Positions 1 to 11,000 of a DNA stretch of 64,000 nucleotides are shown here, piece after piece; position 1 is the stretch's first letter, and each line of letters opens with the position of its first letter. The DNA is taken from assembly GCF_000210295.1 (NCBI RefSeq), contig NC_026736.1, positions 248,001 through 312,000 on the forward strand, written 5' to 3'. Position numbers and translations under genes: made by a program. A model generated the notes under the pieces. The model worked only from the letters and a program-made list of their open reading frames with translations, had not been told where the DNA came from and searched no databases. Source of the stretch: Trypanosoma brucei gambiense DAL972 (lineage: Eukaryota; Euglenozoa; Kinetoplastea; Trypanosomatida; Trypanosomatidae).

Positions 1-90
1 GCGGTTTAATAAAAGTGTGTTCCCCCTCCCCGTTAAGAAGATACACTTCAGTTATTTTTAGTATTGTCACGCATTGTCGCCTCTGGAGAA

Positions 91-3000
91 ATGTTGCTTT
101 GCAAGCAACCAGGGGACACTACCATATTTGCCACTGCCACAGTAGACCATATCAGCCTTTACAATCTTTCTTCTGTTTCGCCTCTTGCACGGGAGTTGTC
201 GGTAACCCCAACTCCAGACAGGCAACACGTTCGCATTATTGATTCGACCAATGAGGCCGCTGCCGACCTTTCTCCTTACGGGAATCAACCCTGTTCTGTA
301 ATTAACACCATTGTACACAATGCGTGTCGACGACCATTTGTTCCAATATGGAGAGTCCCATTCTCGCAGGTGCGCGGTAGCGGCATTAGCGGCGGTGAAG
401 ATGAAGCGAACAGATGCACACCGCTTTCGCTTGCACTTAGTTGTGCTGGGGGCGCGCAGAGGCTATTTGTGTCCGAAAGCGGTAGTGGTGCATGGGTGGG
501 CGAAGGGATGTCATTTTCCGCACTGTCTGTCCCCTCCGAAATTGTTACAACGAGTGCGTATGTTGACAGAGATACCAGAGCAGAATCAATACAATACACT
601 AAAAGCGGTATTCAAGGGAATGATATTGTCACATCCGGCTGGGCGTATCGCGACCCAACATTACTTGCCATTGGTCGACATAGGGGTGTTGTGCAACTTC
701 TGCGCGTAGAAGGTAGCGGCTCCCATCCCTCTCTTCACACCACAGTGGTTCAGGAACGTGTTCTTCAGGGAAGTGTAACTTCTCTCGATTGGGTTCCAAA
801 CACTGACATTCTCGTCGTGGCGGCGCGACGGCGAGATGAGTATGGTTGCTTTGCGGAGGTGATGGATTTTCGGTCTCGAGAAGTAGCTATTCGCTACCTC
901 GGTGCCCCACCAGGCGTTACTCCCACTTCTTCACGCGCTTCGAGGCAACAACAACCCCTGCGCTGTGGTGTTGGTATTGCGTCTACGGGTGCATTATGCT
1001 TTGCAGAGGCTATTGCCTGTGACATGTCGCAGAAGTACGTCGCGGCTGCCGGCAACAACAACCGCCATGACGTACTTCAACTTTGGGATCTGCGGATGAG
1101 CTCAAGGCCAGTTAGTGCGCACGTTCACGCCAGCCTGGGATACACGTCTCTCAGCTGGGTGTCGTGTGCAACTCCTACTGTAGTCAGCACCACCCGAAAA
1201 AGGGGGCTATGGATGTATACGTTTACAGATTCGCAAAGTCAAGGTGGTGATGATAGTGATGATAGCGGTGAGGAAAAGGAAAGACGACAACGTTTGCTCC
1301 CTTCGGAGGACCGGTATCGCTTACATACCCGGGTGCCAGCAGCATGTGCTGCATCATTGGGGGGAGACCAAGCTGTTACACCGACTACGGGTGTTGAAAC
1401 GTCACAACCGGGTGTAGCGGCGTCTCCTCACAAGGGAAGTGCACACCATAGAGCAGGCAAATGCGACCAAGTGCAGAATGGGCAACATCTCAAGTTGCCG
1501 TGTCTTGTTCTGCTCGATGCCGCTTCGGGTGAGTTGTACCCACAAGTGGCTCTTCCGAGAAAAACAATGGTCACAATGATCAATGACATCCCTGTGTGGA
1601 GCGCGGGACCCAATGTATTTCGCTTTCATCGTGATATTAATGAGCTGCTCGACGATATGGAGGATGACAGTAATTTGCAATTACGAAAACAGAAGGACCA
1701 GCACATACCCGACACTATCGCTAAGGAACCTTCTGCCAGTGCCGGTAGCCTTAGCGAGGGGGAATTTGAAGAAGAGAGCGGTGAGGCGGAGCGCACTGGT
1801 GAAAACCTTTTAGACCTGCTGAAAGCATCAGTGTTCATGAACAAAGATTACGACGAGACGACCCTCGCCTCTCTGTCCACGACATTACCGGCTGCAATAA
1901 AGGAACGGCCAAATATTCCTACTGTTAGGCGCCCGTTATTGTCGTTGAGGCGTCTCCGCGAGGGATTCGTGCCTTACTCACATCAAGTTTTTTCTGTGCT
2001 GTCACACGAAATGGCAGATCGTGAGGCTTATGCTCTGTTCCGCTACGGGTGGTACATGCAACGACACATTCACAAGGGGAAAACAATTACCCCGGCATCT
2101 TCTGTTGTTCCCAGCTTACTGGAACTGCTCCGGAAAAAGCCACAGGTGCAAGTAACTGAAGTCATTCTCCGCGCAATGGGGTGGTGCATCGATCGAGATG
2201 AGGAGGCACTGATGCTGCAGCCGTTAGACTCCCCAACAACTGTTAGGGAGAGCAGCAGGATCGGTGTTTTATCACCAAACATCGTACCGCAGACGACACA
2301 CCAGGTATCCGGTCGATTTCATGGCCTTCCCCTGTATTGCCATCAGAGACCGTTGGCATCTGAAAAGGGAAGCACCATGTTTTCGTCTCCCTCAGCATCG
2401 TCCGGAAGTACAGAGTACGCGGCCGATGTGCTCTCTCAGAACTCTCTACCGCCGTTTGAATGTCAGGTGGCGCCCTCTCCTGAGGTTGAGTTCTGCGACC
2501 GCGTTGGCGCCGCCTCACCGGAGGATGCAGTTGAACGGCGTGTTGCTATTCATGTTTGCATGGGTTATCTGAGTGAGGCGGCACGACTGCTCTCTCATTA
2601 CAGTGACCTGCGGCCTTCCTACGCGAATGTCGCCCTTATACTAGAGTCAGCTGCACAGGGTCATTTTCCGGTTGCAAATATCGTTGCGCCTGCGGGCTGT
2701 AGTTACTGGATGCATTTGTGCGTTGAGCTGTTGGGGATGTATGCACATCATTCGTCCATAGGAGGCGCCGATCGAGGGAACGGCGAGCGCGAGCGACCAG
2801 GGTCAGGTTGGTCAAGCGCTTCATCACACGTGGCAGGGCGCAAGTTCTTTACGTGTTTCACGAGGCGATACCCTCAAATGCCCCTCCCGGACCAAGTAGC
2901 CCTGGCCACAGTTCTGTTATTCCCATACGCATCAGCCGATTCGCAGGAACAGCTAGCCTCCGGCGACAATAAATGCGAGGAATCGTGGGAGGCCCTAGGT

Positions 3001-3852
3001 GATATACTTCAAGAGATGACGATGATGCAGTTTGATTCTTCTCTAGGTTGCAGTTGCTCCCTTTTCCTTTCGGCGGCTGTCGAGCCACTTGATAGCGAAT
3101 ACACTTCTGTACAACGTTACGTTGATGAAACGGGTGACGTGCAAACTCCGGTGGTATACTTTGCACTATATGGGTCTACAAAGAGCAGGAGTTGGCGTTT
3201 GTGGAACGATGCCTACCGCACTCAGTTGAACAATGGTGGCCATTCAATCCTCCGCAGTATCCACGATCTCGCGTGCTCAAAAATGTCGCAGATGCGTGAA
3301 AAGGTAAACGAGAATTTCAAGAGCAGTGAATATAATAATTCTATGTCGTTCCCACTCGCTGGCCGGGACGGTGTAGTGCCACTCGCATCAAATTTCGTGG
3401 GGAGGACATTTAGTGGTTTCGTGGGAGCGCCGACGGCTTCCGTAATTTCTGGCACTGAAGGCAGGCCGATGTCAAAGAGACTAACGGGAACGGGAGGTGT
3501 GGTGCTGAGATGCAAATGCGGACGTCGCGTACCCACATTTCCTGCCAATGCCGAGGGGGATGCGGTGGAACCAACATCAACGGCTATTAAGGCAGCGGCC
3601 ATGGAAGGGAGCCAACAGTCACTGTGCAAAATACCTGACTGCCTAACACCCATGTGCGTAGTATGCAGCGAGCCGGTATTCCGTCAAAAATCTGGTTATA
3701 CGTTCGAGGAGTCTTTTACGTGGTGCACCGTCTGTCTACATGGAGGCCACTGGATGCACTTACGAGAGTGGTTTGTGAAGCATCGAACTTGCCCTGCTGA
3801 GGATTGTTCCTGTCGTTGCTACTACCCTTTAAATGAGCGTTGTGGTGTGTGA
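91..3852 (+). CDS. GATOR2/SEA-type WD40 protein with C-terminal zinc module (Mios-like)
   Basis: About 1253 residues. The first ~500 residues contain short beta-rich segments typical of a WD40 propeller (for example LQLWDLRMSSRP near residue 335). An acidic Ser/Glu-rich stretch lies near 540-600, followed by a mainly helical middle. The last ~110 residues are Cys/His-rich: CKCG, then CVVC, then WCTVCLHGGHWMHL and CPAEDCSCRC. The order CxxC...WCxxCxHGGHxxH...WF...CP...CxCxC is the signature of the zinc-ribbon/RING end of Mios (SEA4), shared more loosely by WDR24 and WDR59. In other eukaryotes these proteins form GATOR2, which controls TORC1 at the lysosome/vacuole; that role here is inferred from the family. 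The frame can be extended upstream to TTG at 64, but ATG 91 is the first methionine and follows a CCCCCTCCCC tract with AG at 36-37. Its downstream neighbour carries a related C-terminal module. Confidence 0.72.
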   Translation: MLLCKQPGDTTIFATATVDHISLYNLSSVSPLARELSVTPTPDRQHVRIIDSTNEAAADLSPYGNQPCSVINTIVHNACRRPFVPIWRVPFSQVRGSGISGGEDEANRCTPLSLALSCAGGAQRLFVSESGSGAWVGEGMSFSALSVPSEIVTTSAYVDRDTRAESIQYTKSGIQGNDIVTSGWAYRDPTLLAIGRHRGVVQLLRVEGSGSHPSLHTTVVQERVLQGSVTSLDWVPNTDILVVAARRRDEYGCFAEVMDFRSREVAIRYLGAPPGVTPTSSRASRQQQPLRCGVGIASTGALCFAEAIACDMSQKYVAAAGNNNRHDVLQLWDLRMSSRPVSAHVHASLGYTSLSWVSCATPTVVSTTRKRGLWMYTFTDSQSQGGDDSDDSGEEKERRQRLLPSEDRYRLHTRVPAACAASLGGDQAVTPTTGVETSQPGVAASPHKGSAHHRAGKCDQVQNGQHLKLPCLVLLDAASGELYPQVALPRKTMVTMINDIPVWSAGPNVFRFHRDINELLDDMEDDSNLQLRKQKDQHIPDTIAKEPSASAGSLSEGEFEEESGEAERTGENLLDLLKASVFMNKDYDETTLASLSTTLPAAIKERPNIPTVRRPLLSLRRLREGFVPYSHQVFSVLSHEMADREAYALFRYGWYMQRHIHKGKTITPASSVVPSLLELLRKKPQVQVTEVILRAMGWCIDRDEEALMLQPLDSPTTVRESSRIGVLSPNIVPQTTHQVSGRFHGLPLYCHQRPLASEKGSTMFSSPSASSGSTEYAADVLSQNSLPPFECQVAPSPEVEFCDRVGAASPEDAVERRVAIHVCMGYLSEAARLLSHYSDLRPSYANVALILESAAQGHFPVANIVAPAGCSYWMHLCVELLGMYAHHSSIGGADRGNGERERPGSGWSSASSHVAGRKFFTCFTRRYPQMPLPDQVALATVLLFPYASADSQEQLASGDNKCEESWEALGDILQEMTMMQFDSSLGCSCSLFLSAAVEPLDSEYTSVQRYVDETGDVQTPVVYFALYGSTKSRSWRLWNDAYRTQLNNGGHSILRSIHDLACSKMSQMREKVNENFKSSEYNNSMSFPLAGRDGVVPLASNFVGRTFSGFVGAPTASVISGTEGRPMSKRLTGTGGVVLRCKCGRRVPTFPANAEGDAVEPTSTAIKAAAMEGSQQSLCKIPDCLTPMCVVCSEPVFRQKSGYTFEESFTWCTVCLHGGHWMHLREWFVKHRTCPAEDCSCRCYYPLNERCGV

Positions 3853-4164
3853 TGTCAGGGTAATTTCTCTGTCGACATGTCAATTTTATACAGTGATACA
3901 GTTTGGGCGACGGACTCTTCGTCTGTTGGCCTCCTGTTCTTGTTAGTGTATGTGTGTTTTGAGTATTCCTTTCATTCGAACCCACGCGCGCACACCTGTA
4001 TATCTATTTGCTATTCATGTGCTACTTTGCCTCTGTGGGGGTGTATAACCGGACTCTGACTGACTCCAAAGCTCAACTTTCCGAACACCGTTACCCTCGC
4101 TGTACATGCGTTTCTTGTGTTTGCACGCGGATAGTAGTGGGGGCCAAAAACAGTGGTAGGAGCG
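3853..4164 (+). promoter_or_regulatory. Intergenic spacer with predicted trans-splice acceptor
   Basis: 312 bases with no gene. Interrupted pyrimidine runs (about 4070-4120) are followed by AG at 4133-4134, about 30 bases before the next ATG; this is the likely spliced-leader addition site. The upstream part should hold the polyadenylation site of the first gene. Confidence 0.45.
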
Positions 4165-7100
4165 ATGAAGTACTTTGCATGTCGTTTGGATGACCACAAT
4201 GGCTTTGGTTTACTTATCGGTCACACACTTAGCTACTTCACTGCGCGCCGGGCCACGACGAAAGGCTTTAGCACTGCGACGCCGAAAAGCGCCGGCAGCG
4301 GTACCGATGGTGAAGACGCCTTCAACTTTCATGTGCAGTATACAGTGACGCTGCCGCATGTCTTCGGTTTTGCCCCGAAGTGTTTTAGCATGGCCAACTA
4401 TTCTCTTTATGGAGTGGACATGGCAATCATCGGCGGTAGCAATGGCGTGCTAGGTGTAGTGGTAATGCACGATGGCAGCATTGTGTATGCACCGGATCGC
4501 AGTCCCGAGGTAATGAATGCGAACAATCAAAGATCAGCGACTACAACATCCGTTTGGGCTCTATCGTGTGCGGCCAGGAGCTTACCATCTGTGCGAATGC
4601 TTGATACAGCCTCCACACTCAAGCAGGTGGCTGGTGCCACATCATCACCACCTTTTCCCCAACCAATGCCTCTTGCAGACAGAGGTGTTGGTACCGTTAC
4701 TTGGATTCAAAACGACGCGTTGGTGTTCGTTGGATTTACGTCGGGTCAAGTTGAGTGGTACCGTGTCACCACCCGCATCCGCCAACCAGAAAGCAAAGAG
4801 AAGAGTTCGGAATTGATTAATATCGGTACAGTTGGAAGGCCAACACGTTCGGGGTGTGTGACGGGAGCTTTTCCGGCGAATGGAGATATGTTTGCAGGGA
4901 TGACTAATCCTAGTGGCGCGAATCATCGGACCTCAGACAGCTTCCCACACCATCAAAGTACATGGGTGAACAGACAGAGTAGGAGAGAGGGTGCACCGCA
5001 GTTAGGTTCAAAGGAGGAGCATAAGGATGGTTGGTTTGTTGACATCTGCAGCCACTACTCAAGTAATTACTTTGCGGAAACTGGGGGTTTTGTGACAAGC
5101 GAATATTTCCCCGCCACAGGCCTTGTGCTTGCTGCAGCAGAGCGGGCGCTCTACGTGTTTACCAGAAAGCAGCCTGAGACAACGCTTTGCTGTGTGCCAC
5201 GCACTGGGTGCACTTACATTTCCTGTCATCCTTCTCTTCCTCTTGTTGCGTGCCTTGGTTGCGGAAACAAAACACCAAATATCAACGGAGATCCTGGGGA
5301 AGGTTCATGTGCTCTACAAGTGTTAGAGTGGACGGATGAGGGAGAGATGTGTCCAGTAACAGAAATTTGTGTTTTGACGCCATCTAGCGACTCAAGTGCA
5401 CGCTGTTGTTCCCACCTGAATTGTTCGTGGAATCAGGGCGCCGAGCTGCAACTTGCGGTGTGCAACATGAAGGAGTGTGCCATTCAGTTGTTAAATCTCT
5501 CGCGTGCGGAGGAGTGGGTACACTGTGAGACAGTACCAACTGCACGCCGTCGCTGGTATGAAATAATCTTCAACCGCGAACTGCACCACCCCTTGCGTTC
5601 ACTCGTAAACGCAGAGTTCATATTACCGCGCGTGCTTGAGCAAGACCGAAAGTTGGCGAAACCACCAGCTTTCGCCACTGACCCTGCCGCTGGTTGCCAT
5701 GAACGAAAGGGTTCGCATCCGAGGGATTCTTTGGAAACCAAACGGGGTTCAACAGCAACCCTTAGCAAGGAGGCACCCCCCGCGTTGCTTGCACCGAATC
5801 CAGTGCAGGATGGTGAGGGGTGTCTTGTTAAGAATACAGTCGCTGGAGATGAACGAAGCACCCAGTCTCGAACCAGTGAGATCGCCCCTTGTCGTGCAGT
5901 GCCGTCAGTAAGCACTGTCCCTCACGTAATTGTTGTGAACACTGTTGGTGAAATTGCGGTAACTCCCCTTCACACCGAGACAAAAGTCGCTTTCTTCGGA
6001 TTGAACAGTATTGTTGCGGGTATCGGGGCGACTGTTTGCGCAATCAAGACACCAGCCAAGGAAACTAGCATTAGCGGCTGTTGTGCGGGAGCGCCGACTG
6101 CGACGATTACTTTAAGTGTGCCGTTTCCTTCAAGGAGTGTTCCGGTAACCACACGTGAAGAGCAGGCTCGTGCCAGCATGGCGGACACGATTGACATCGA
6201 AGAGCACATGAGGAAGCGCCTTGCGGCTGGATTTGGAGTTCCTGCGGCAGCTAATGTGGAGGCGTTGACCAAGTTGAACGGTACTTCCGCCTACGATGTG
6301 GACGAACGTGTTCTGTTTTCGTATATCGCGATTATGGAGAAAGTGGGACTGGTGCGGTGTGATGGTCCGGTACCTAGTATCGTGGAGTTGCTCACTCTTC
6401 GTGGCGCACCGAACACTACGCAACTCACCGACATGGGTTTATTGCCGCATAATACAGCTGTTGTGTGTCGGTCATCCACTTCACAGAATGACTCCAGACG
6501 TTTGCTACTTCTTCACTTACTCAACTGGATTCCCTCACGAAGTGAATCTCCACAGCGGAACCAGCAAACTCCTGCCACACGAGCGGACGTGGAGCGCGCT
6601 GTTGTGGTGGATGTGCTGCATCGGCAGCGTCTGCGTGCTGCTACATTTCTGCGCCAGCAACTTCACATAGACTCGAACTACAGCATCGTGGCTGGACTAA
6701 TTGAAAACTATGACAAAGTGGCTAGTGCCATGAATGATTGTGCGGGTGAGGTTCGAGAACCCTTTCTTCAGCGTTTGAGTCCTTGGCTACGAGTTGTCTT
6801 CACCTTCGAAGCTGACAAGATGGCTGTTTACAAGAATGAGGCGCTGCCGTTCTGGGATCGAGTCGCCATTGCACTCATTCTGGAGCACGACACAAAACTT
6901 CTTGTTGAATTGCTTCGTAACACTTTTGCGCCTTTGTGTAATATGGTTCAGGAACTATTGTTGTTTGGAGGTATCTCTGCAAAAACATGTCAACTTATGC
7001 AAACAATCGTTGACTGCACCGGAGACTTCCAATTAGCGGCGTGTCTCTTCGCTCGCATTGGAGTCCACGCGAGTGCTACTAGGGGAACGGTCCGAGAAGG

Positions 7101-7608
7101 TGAATCTGCTTTCAACAGGAATGGTGTGCACGATGATTCCAGCTGGTTCAAGGAGAGCAGTACTGGTCGCCGGGACGAAGTCAACACTGTGGCCAACTAT
7201 TGGGCACTTTGGTCGGGAGCATATCGTTCGTTTCTTGACAATGAACGGGAATTTGTTAAGCGAGTTGTGTTTGACCAACAGTGTCAAAACTGTATCAAGT
7301 TATTATATTCTGGTGAGCATGGGACACGCACAAAAATAGAAGTGTTGGAGCGAAGTAACAGCACTGGACATGCAGCTGGGGGCCCCGTGACAACATTACA
7401 GTTGCCGGTTGCCAATCAGCGTCGTTGTTATGTATGTTCTTCCTCTGTACGGCTGGGACCGCTGATGGCAAGGAGTAGTTACGCCCACTGTGCAGTCTGT
7501 GGACATGGTGGCCACATCCATCACCTTCAGGCGTGGTTCCTCGCTCACCAGAAGTGTGCAGCTGCTGGGTGTGGCTGCCACTGTGCGGTGGACGGTCATG
7601 TTTCATAG
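4165..7608 (+). CDS. Second GATOR2-like protein, beta-propeller plus C-terminal HGGH zinc module
   Basis: About 1147 residues. The N-terminal ~450 residues are beta-rich and consistent with a WD40-like propeller, though repeats are weak. A low-complexity Ser/Thr/Pro/Gly linker follows, then a helical region (about 660-1000). The C-terminus has CYVCSS, CAVCGHGGHIHHL, AWF and CAAAGCGCHC, matching the HGGHxxH...WF...C..xxCxCxC pattern of the preceding gene and of Mios. Family knowledge places such proteins in GATOR2/SEA; which subunit this corresponds to (Mios, WDR24 or WDR59) cannot be settled by eye. ATG 4165 is chosen over an upstream GTG at 4153. The tandem position after a similar protein suggests an old duplication or two partner subunits kept side by side. 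Confidence 0.65.
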   Translation: MKYFACRLDDHNGFGLLIGHTLSYFTARRATTKGFSTATPKSAGSGTDGEDAFNFHVQYTVTLPHVFGFAPKCFSMANYSLYGVDMAIIGGSNGVLGVVVMHDGSIVYAPDRSPEVMNANNQRSATTTSVWALSCAARSLPSVRMLDTASTLKQVAGATSSPPFPQPMPLADRGVGTVTWIQNDALVFVGFTSGQVEWYRVTTRIRQPESKEKSSELINIGTVGRPTRSGCVTGAFPANGDMFAGMTNPSGANHRTSDSFPHHQSTWVNRQSRREGAPQLGSKEEHKDGWFVDICSHYSSNYFAETGGFVTSEYFPATGLVLAAAERALYVFTRKQPETTLCCVPRTGCTYISCHPSLPLVACLGCGNKTPNINGDPGEGSCALQVLEWTDEGEMCPVTEICVLTPSSDSSARCCSHLNCSWNQGAELQLAVCNMKECAIQLLNLSRAEEWVHCETVPTARRRWYEIIFNRELHHPLRSLVNAEFILPRVLEQDRKLAKPPAFATDPAAGCHERKGSHPRDSLETKRGSTATLSKEAPPALLAPNPVQDGEGCLVKNTVAGDERSTQSRTSEIAPCRAVPSVSTVPHVIVVNTVGEIAVTPLHTETKVAFFGLNSIVAGIGATVCAIKTPAKETSISGCCAGAPTATITLSVPFPSRSVPVTTREEQARASMADTIDIEEHMRKRLAAGFGVPAAANVEALTKLNGTSAYDVDERVLFSYIAIMEKVGLVRCDGPVPSIVELLTLRGAPNTTQLTDMGLLPHNTAVVCRSSTSQNDSRRLLLLHLLNWIPSRSESPQRNQQTPATRADVERAVVVDVLHRQRLRAATFLRQQLHIDSNYSIVAGLIENYDKVASAMNDCAGEVREPFLQRLSPWLRVVFTFEADKMAVYKNEALPFWDRVAIALILEHDTKLLVELLRNTFAPLCNMVQELLLFGGISAKTCQLMQTIVDCTGDFQLAACLFARIGVHASATRGTVREGESAFNRNGVHDDSSWFKESSTGRRDEVNTVANYWALWSGAYRSFLDNEREFVKRVVFDQQCQNCIKLLYSGEHGTRTKIEVLERSNSTGHAAGGPVTTLQLPVANQRRCYVCSSSVRLGPLMARSSYAHCAVCGHGGHIHHLQAWFLAHQKCAAAGCGCHCAVDGHVS

Positions 7609-8013
7609 GGTGGGCAAGGGATAATTCTTCCCTTCCCTCGTTACTTTAAGCCCTGTTTTATTTCAATCTCCTAGGATTCCTGTTGTACTCTTGCATTTGA
7701 AGGGCTATATACAACGTATATACATAAGTGTCATATCTGTGTCGACTGTTGCCCTGCTCTACTTTTCCCCACTTGTTCGCTTCTGCGGGATTGGCAAGGA
7801 ACACAAGAGACGCACAAAATTGCTTTCTCACGCTGTGGTGCTTCCCCTTTCTGATTCTTCTGGTAACTGCTTGGAACATCATCGCTCCGGCTCGTTTCTG
7901 TAATATTTTCTCGATTTTATTTTTTTCACCCTTCTTCATCAACTCCACTCGGGTCGAGTGAAAGTGGTAGTACAAGTGACACACCCGCGTTGGCCCGCCG
8001 CGAGGCGCCACGC
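7609..8013 (+). promoter_or_regulatory. Intergenic spacer with predicted trans-splice acceptor
   Basis: 405 bases without a gene. A long pyrimidine-rich stretch at about 7893-7948 is followed by AG at 7957-7958, about 55 bases before the next ATG, which suits a trans-splice acceptor. Confidence 0.5.
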
Positions 8014-11000
8014 ATGCGAGGAACTGTTTTGATCTTTGGCAGAAAATTTAGTTGGAATGCTGTGGTCGACGAGTACGGTCACCGACTTCCTCAATGTGCA
8101 GGATTGAGTTCCACGCGTAAGAGGCTCTTGCTAAAAGATTGGAGGTATTTCACATCAACTGGGAGTGAAGAATCACTGACAACATTCTTTAGAAGTGGCC
8201 ATAAATGTACGAATTCTTTAGAAGATGGAGATGATGCGCACGTTCACGTAAAAGGTAATGCTGACGTCGTGTACAACGACGGTCAGCAGGGTCGAAAGAT
8301 CCATCGGGCCCTCCGAGGTGTTGCAGAGTTTATTGCAGCAACCGGAACCTTTGACGATGTGTGTGCTCCGGGTGAGCGTGGCTACTCAGATGTTTCATTA
8401 GCAGTTGAGGGTTTGAAGCGTGCCCGGCTTGCTGTAGAGTACACGGGAACTGTTCTTTCGCTTTCAAACGATCGGCGGGATGGAATACTGGCACAGGCGC
8501 TTTCTCGAAATCGCCGCAGTGACGAGGAAGTGGTCAACCAGCAACACTTACGATCTCACTGTGGCGAGGTGCTCAGCCCCTTGGAGGTTGTGGCAATAGC
8601 ACAGTGGTGTGCGTGGCATGTGCGAACCTCGTTGAAGGGTGCCAAACATCACCAAGGAACCCCGACGAAGTCGCAAGGGGATGCGGAAACTGCTCGTTGT
8701 ATAGTCTCTGTTTTGACGCGCTTCCTTTCCATTCTTGTTGAGGAGGGGCTCCGCCGTTGGGCCGTTGATAGCGTTGCGTGTGAACTCGAACTTAGCGACT
8801 TGGTTTGTATCGTGACAGAGGAGGCCCTTCTTGTACTCCGTGATAATAAAAAAGCGTGCACGTCGGTGAAGTTTGCAACACCTTTGCCTACGTGTTCTGT
8901 TGGGTGCAGTGCCACAAGTGAACAAACCGCACTCATGGCCGAGCATTTGAAGCCTGGGATGCGGACTTGGGAAGACCTCTGCTTTGGCGTGAAGGCGCAA
9001 GAGGCATTGCTGTGCAGTCAGCGAGAGCGCTGGCAGCGCGCCCTGCGCCTGTTGCTAGATGTGCAGCGGTGGAATGTCCTCGCAACTACAAAGAGCTGGA
9101 CCACTTCAACGGAAGAAGTGCTGACAAATGAATGCGAGGGGAAGTGTCAGTTGCTAGCAAGTAAAGCATTGAACATTCTCTCGATGATCCCATATGGGGT
9201 GGTCCAAACACTGCAGTACATCTTAGCCCAGCATGGGCAGTGGCGTTTGTGCATGATGCTGTGGAAAAGGGGTATTCGTCTTCCTTCCGGCGATGCTCCG
9301 ACTTGTAATGAAACCGAGGAAGAGCGGCCACCGCACTCATTACTTCTCCACCCTGCTGGCCTCAACACCGTTATCACCGCGCTGGCGCTTGTCAATGGAA
9401 GGCCTTCCAAACATTCATTCACCGCGGCAACGTCATCCTTGTTGTGCGCAACAGCAACCGCGGGCGGAACGGAGGGTGTAGATGCGAAGTTGCTGCGGCT
9501 GCTCTTGCATCTTGGTGTCATTCCACATCGCCACTTTACAGTTACCGAATTTGCCACCCTACTCAAGGATGCATTTGGTCTTCATCTCCAAAGCAGTCAT
9601 GTTGACAGCATTCTATCACCTGCAGCTGTGTGGCGGTGTTCTGAAGGTCTGCCGTCTCACATGCGTGAAGTATTGTGTTTAATGTGCTTCCGTGTTGTCG
9701 CGAGAAGTGGGCTGGCCCACACGTTAATGCTGGAAGACTTGTACGTTATCATATGCCTTTCCTACCGCACTGTGCTGTCACAAATGTGCCGTCCCATGGC
9801 AGAAAGTTCCACTCCGTCAACTCAAAGGGGGAGAGAGAATATAAGTAACTGCGCTGTGCCCAATGGTCAAGGTCGTTGCGAACCGTCCCGAAACGGATTA
9901 TTGACAGTCGGGTTAGCTGCGGCAACGCGCAGGACGGCCGTGTTCGCAGAAGAGGACATTCGTACAATAACCGAAGCATTTCTCTCATGTAGTAGTAGGT
10001 TATTGGTCCCCTCAGAAAGGGCAAAATCGTTTCAAAGGGAGGAAGAGGTGTATGCTGGTGTGAATTATACGGATCTGCATCTCTATCGTACGCTCGTAAA
10101 TGTCAGGATTGGCAGAAATGGGAGCACTGCAATGCTCTTTACAGTTTCCTCCATGTTGACGAGACTTCTCACTGTGATGCCGCACGTTTTTACACTAGGC
10201 ACCGTGTGGAGAGGCGCGCTTTGTGCACTGTCGACTAACTACCAACTGGATGCTTGTAACCATCATTTGGCAGCAGCAGCATCTGTATTCGCGGAAGTGA
10301 TAGTGGGAACGGCTAGGACGTCCAATAAGGATGCTCTCGTTGACACCCTCGTGTATTTGGCTCCACTTCTTTCGCCATTCGCGATAGGCCAAATTGTGAA
10401 AAGTCCTGTTGGACGTCGGCTCAGTTGGACTCATTGCCTTGCTCTGTTACCTTATGCGCCGTGCGCTTCTAGTGCGCAAAGATTGATGTTACGGCGCATC
10501 GTAAAAGATTGTGACGTAGAAGGGATGTCGTTTGTTTACTCCTTACTGCGTATGTCCACGCCTCCGTTGCAGTTACTGCCACAAGCGTCACCGGCTGTCT
10601 CAACGGACGTATGTACATTATTGTTACTGACTGAGCGGAGTTGGATGCGGGCCCTGCAGGCGTATGGCCGATTTGATCTTCGGGTACAACGTGCCTGCGC
10701 CCCGCACATTGTACGCCTCATCGTTACCGCTGGAGCGTGGTTGCCACACACTCACAACACCGGCGGGGACGCCAACTGTAGCCATTGCCTCAATGGGTTC
10801 GACTCGCTGCTCCATACTGCTCTTCAGGCAACTGAGGGGAGCCGTGTGGCGGAAGAGGTTCTGCAACTTAGTCTTAAACGTGGATTGTGGGCAGGTGGTC
10901 TTGCTTTTCATCAGCGTTTGCAACATGAACATTCAGGTATACTTTTGGGGAATGGTCGAATTAAAACGTGCGCTGCAATGCTGTTTAAAGGACTACTCTC

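Noticed and set aside
64..90. N-terminal extension of the first protein from TTG
   Set aside because: TTG starts are not expected in trypanosome nuclear genes; ATG 91 is the first methionine.
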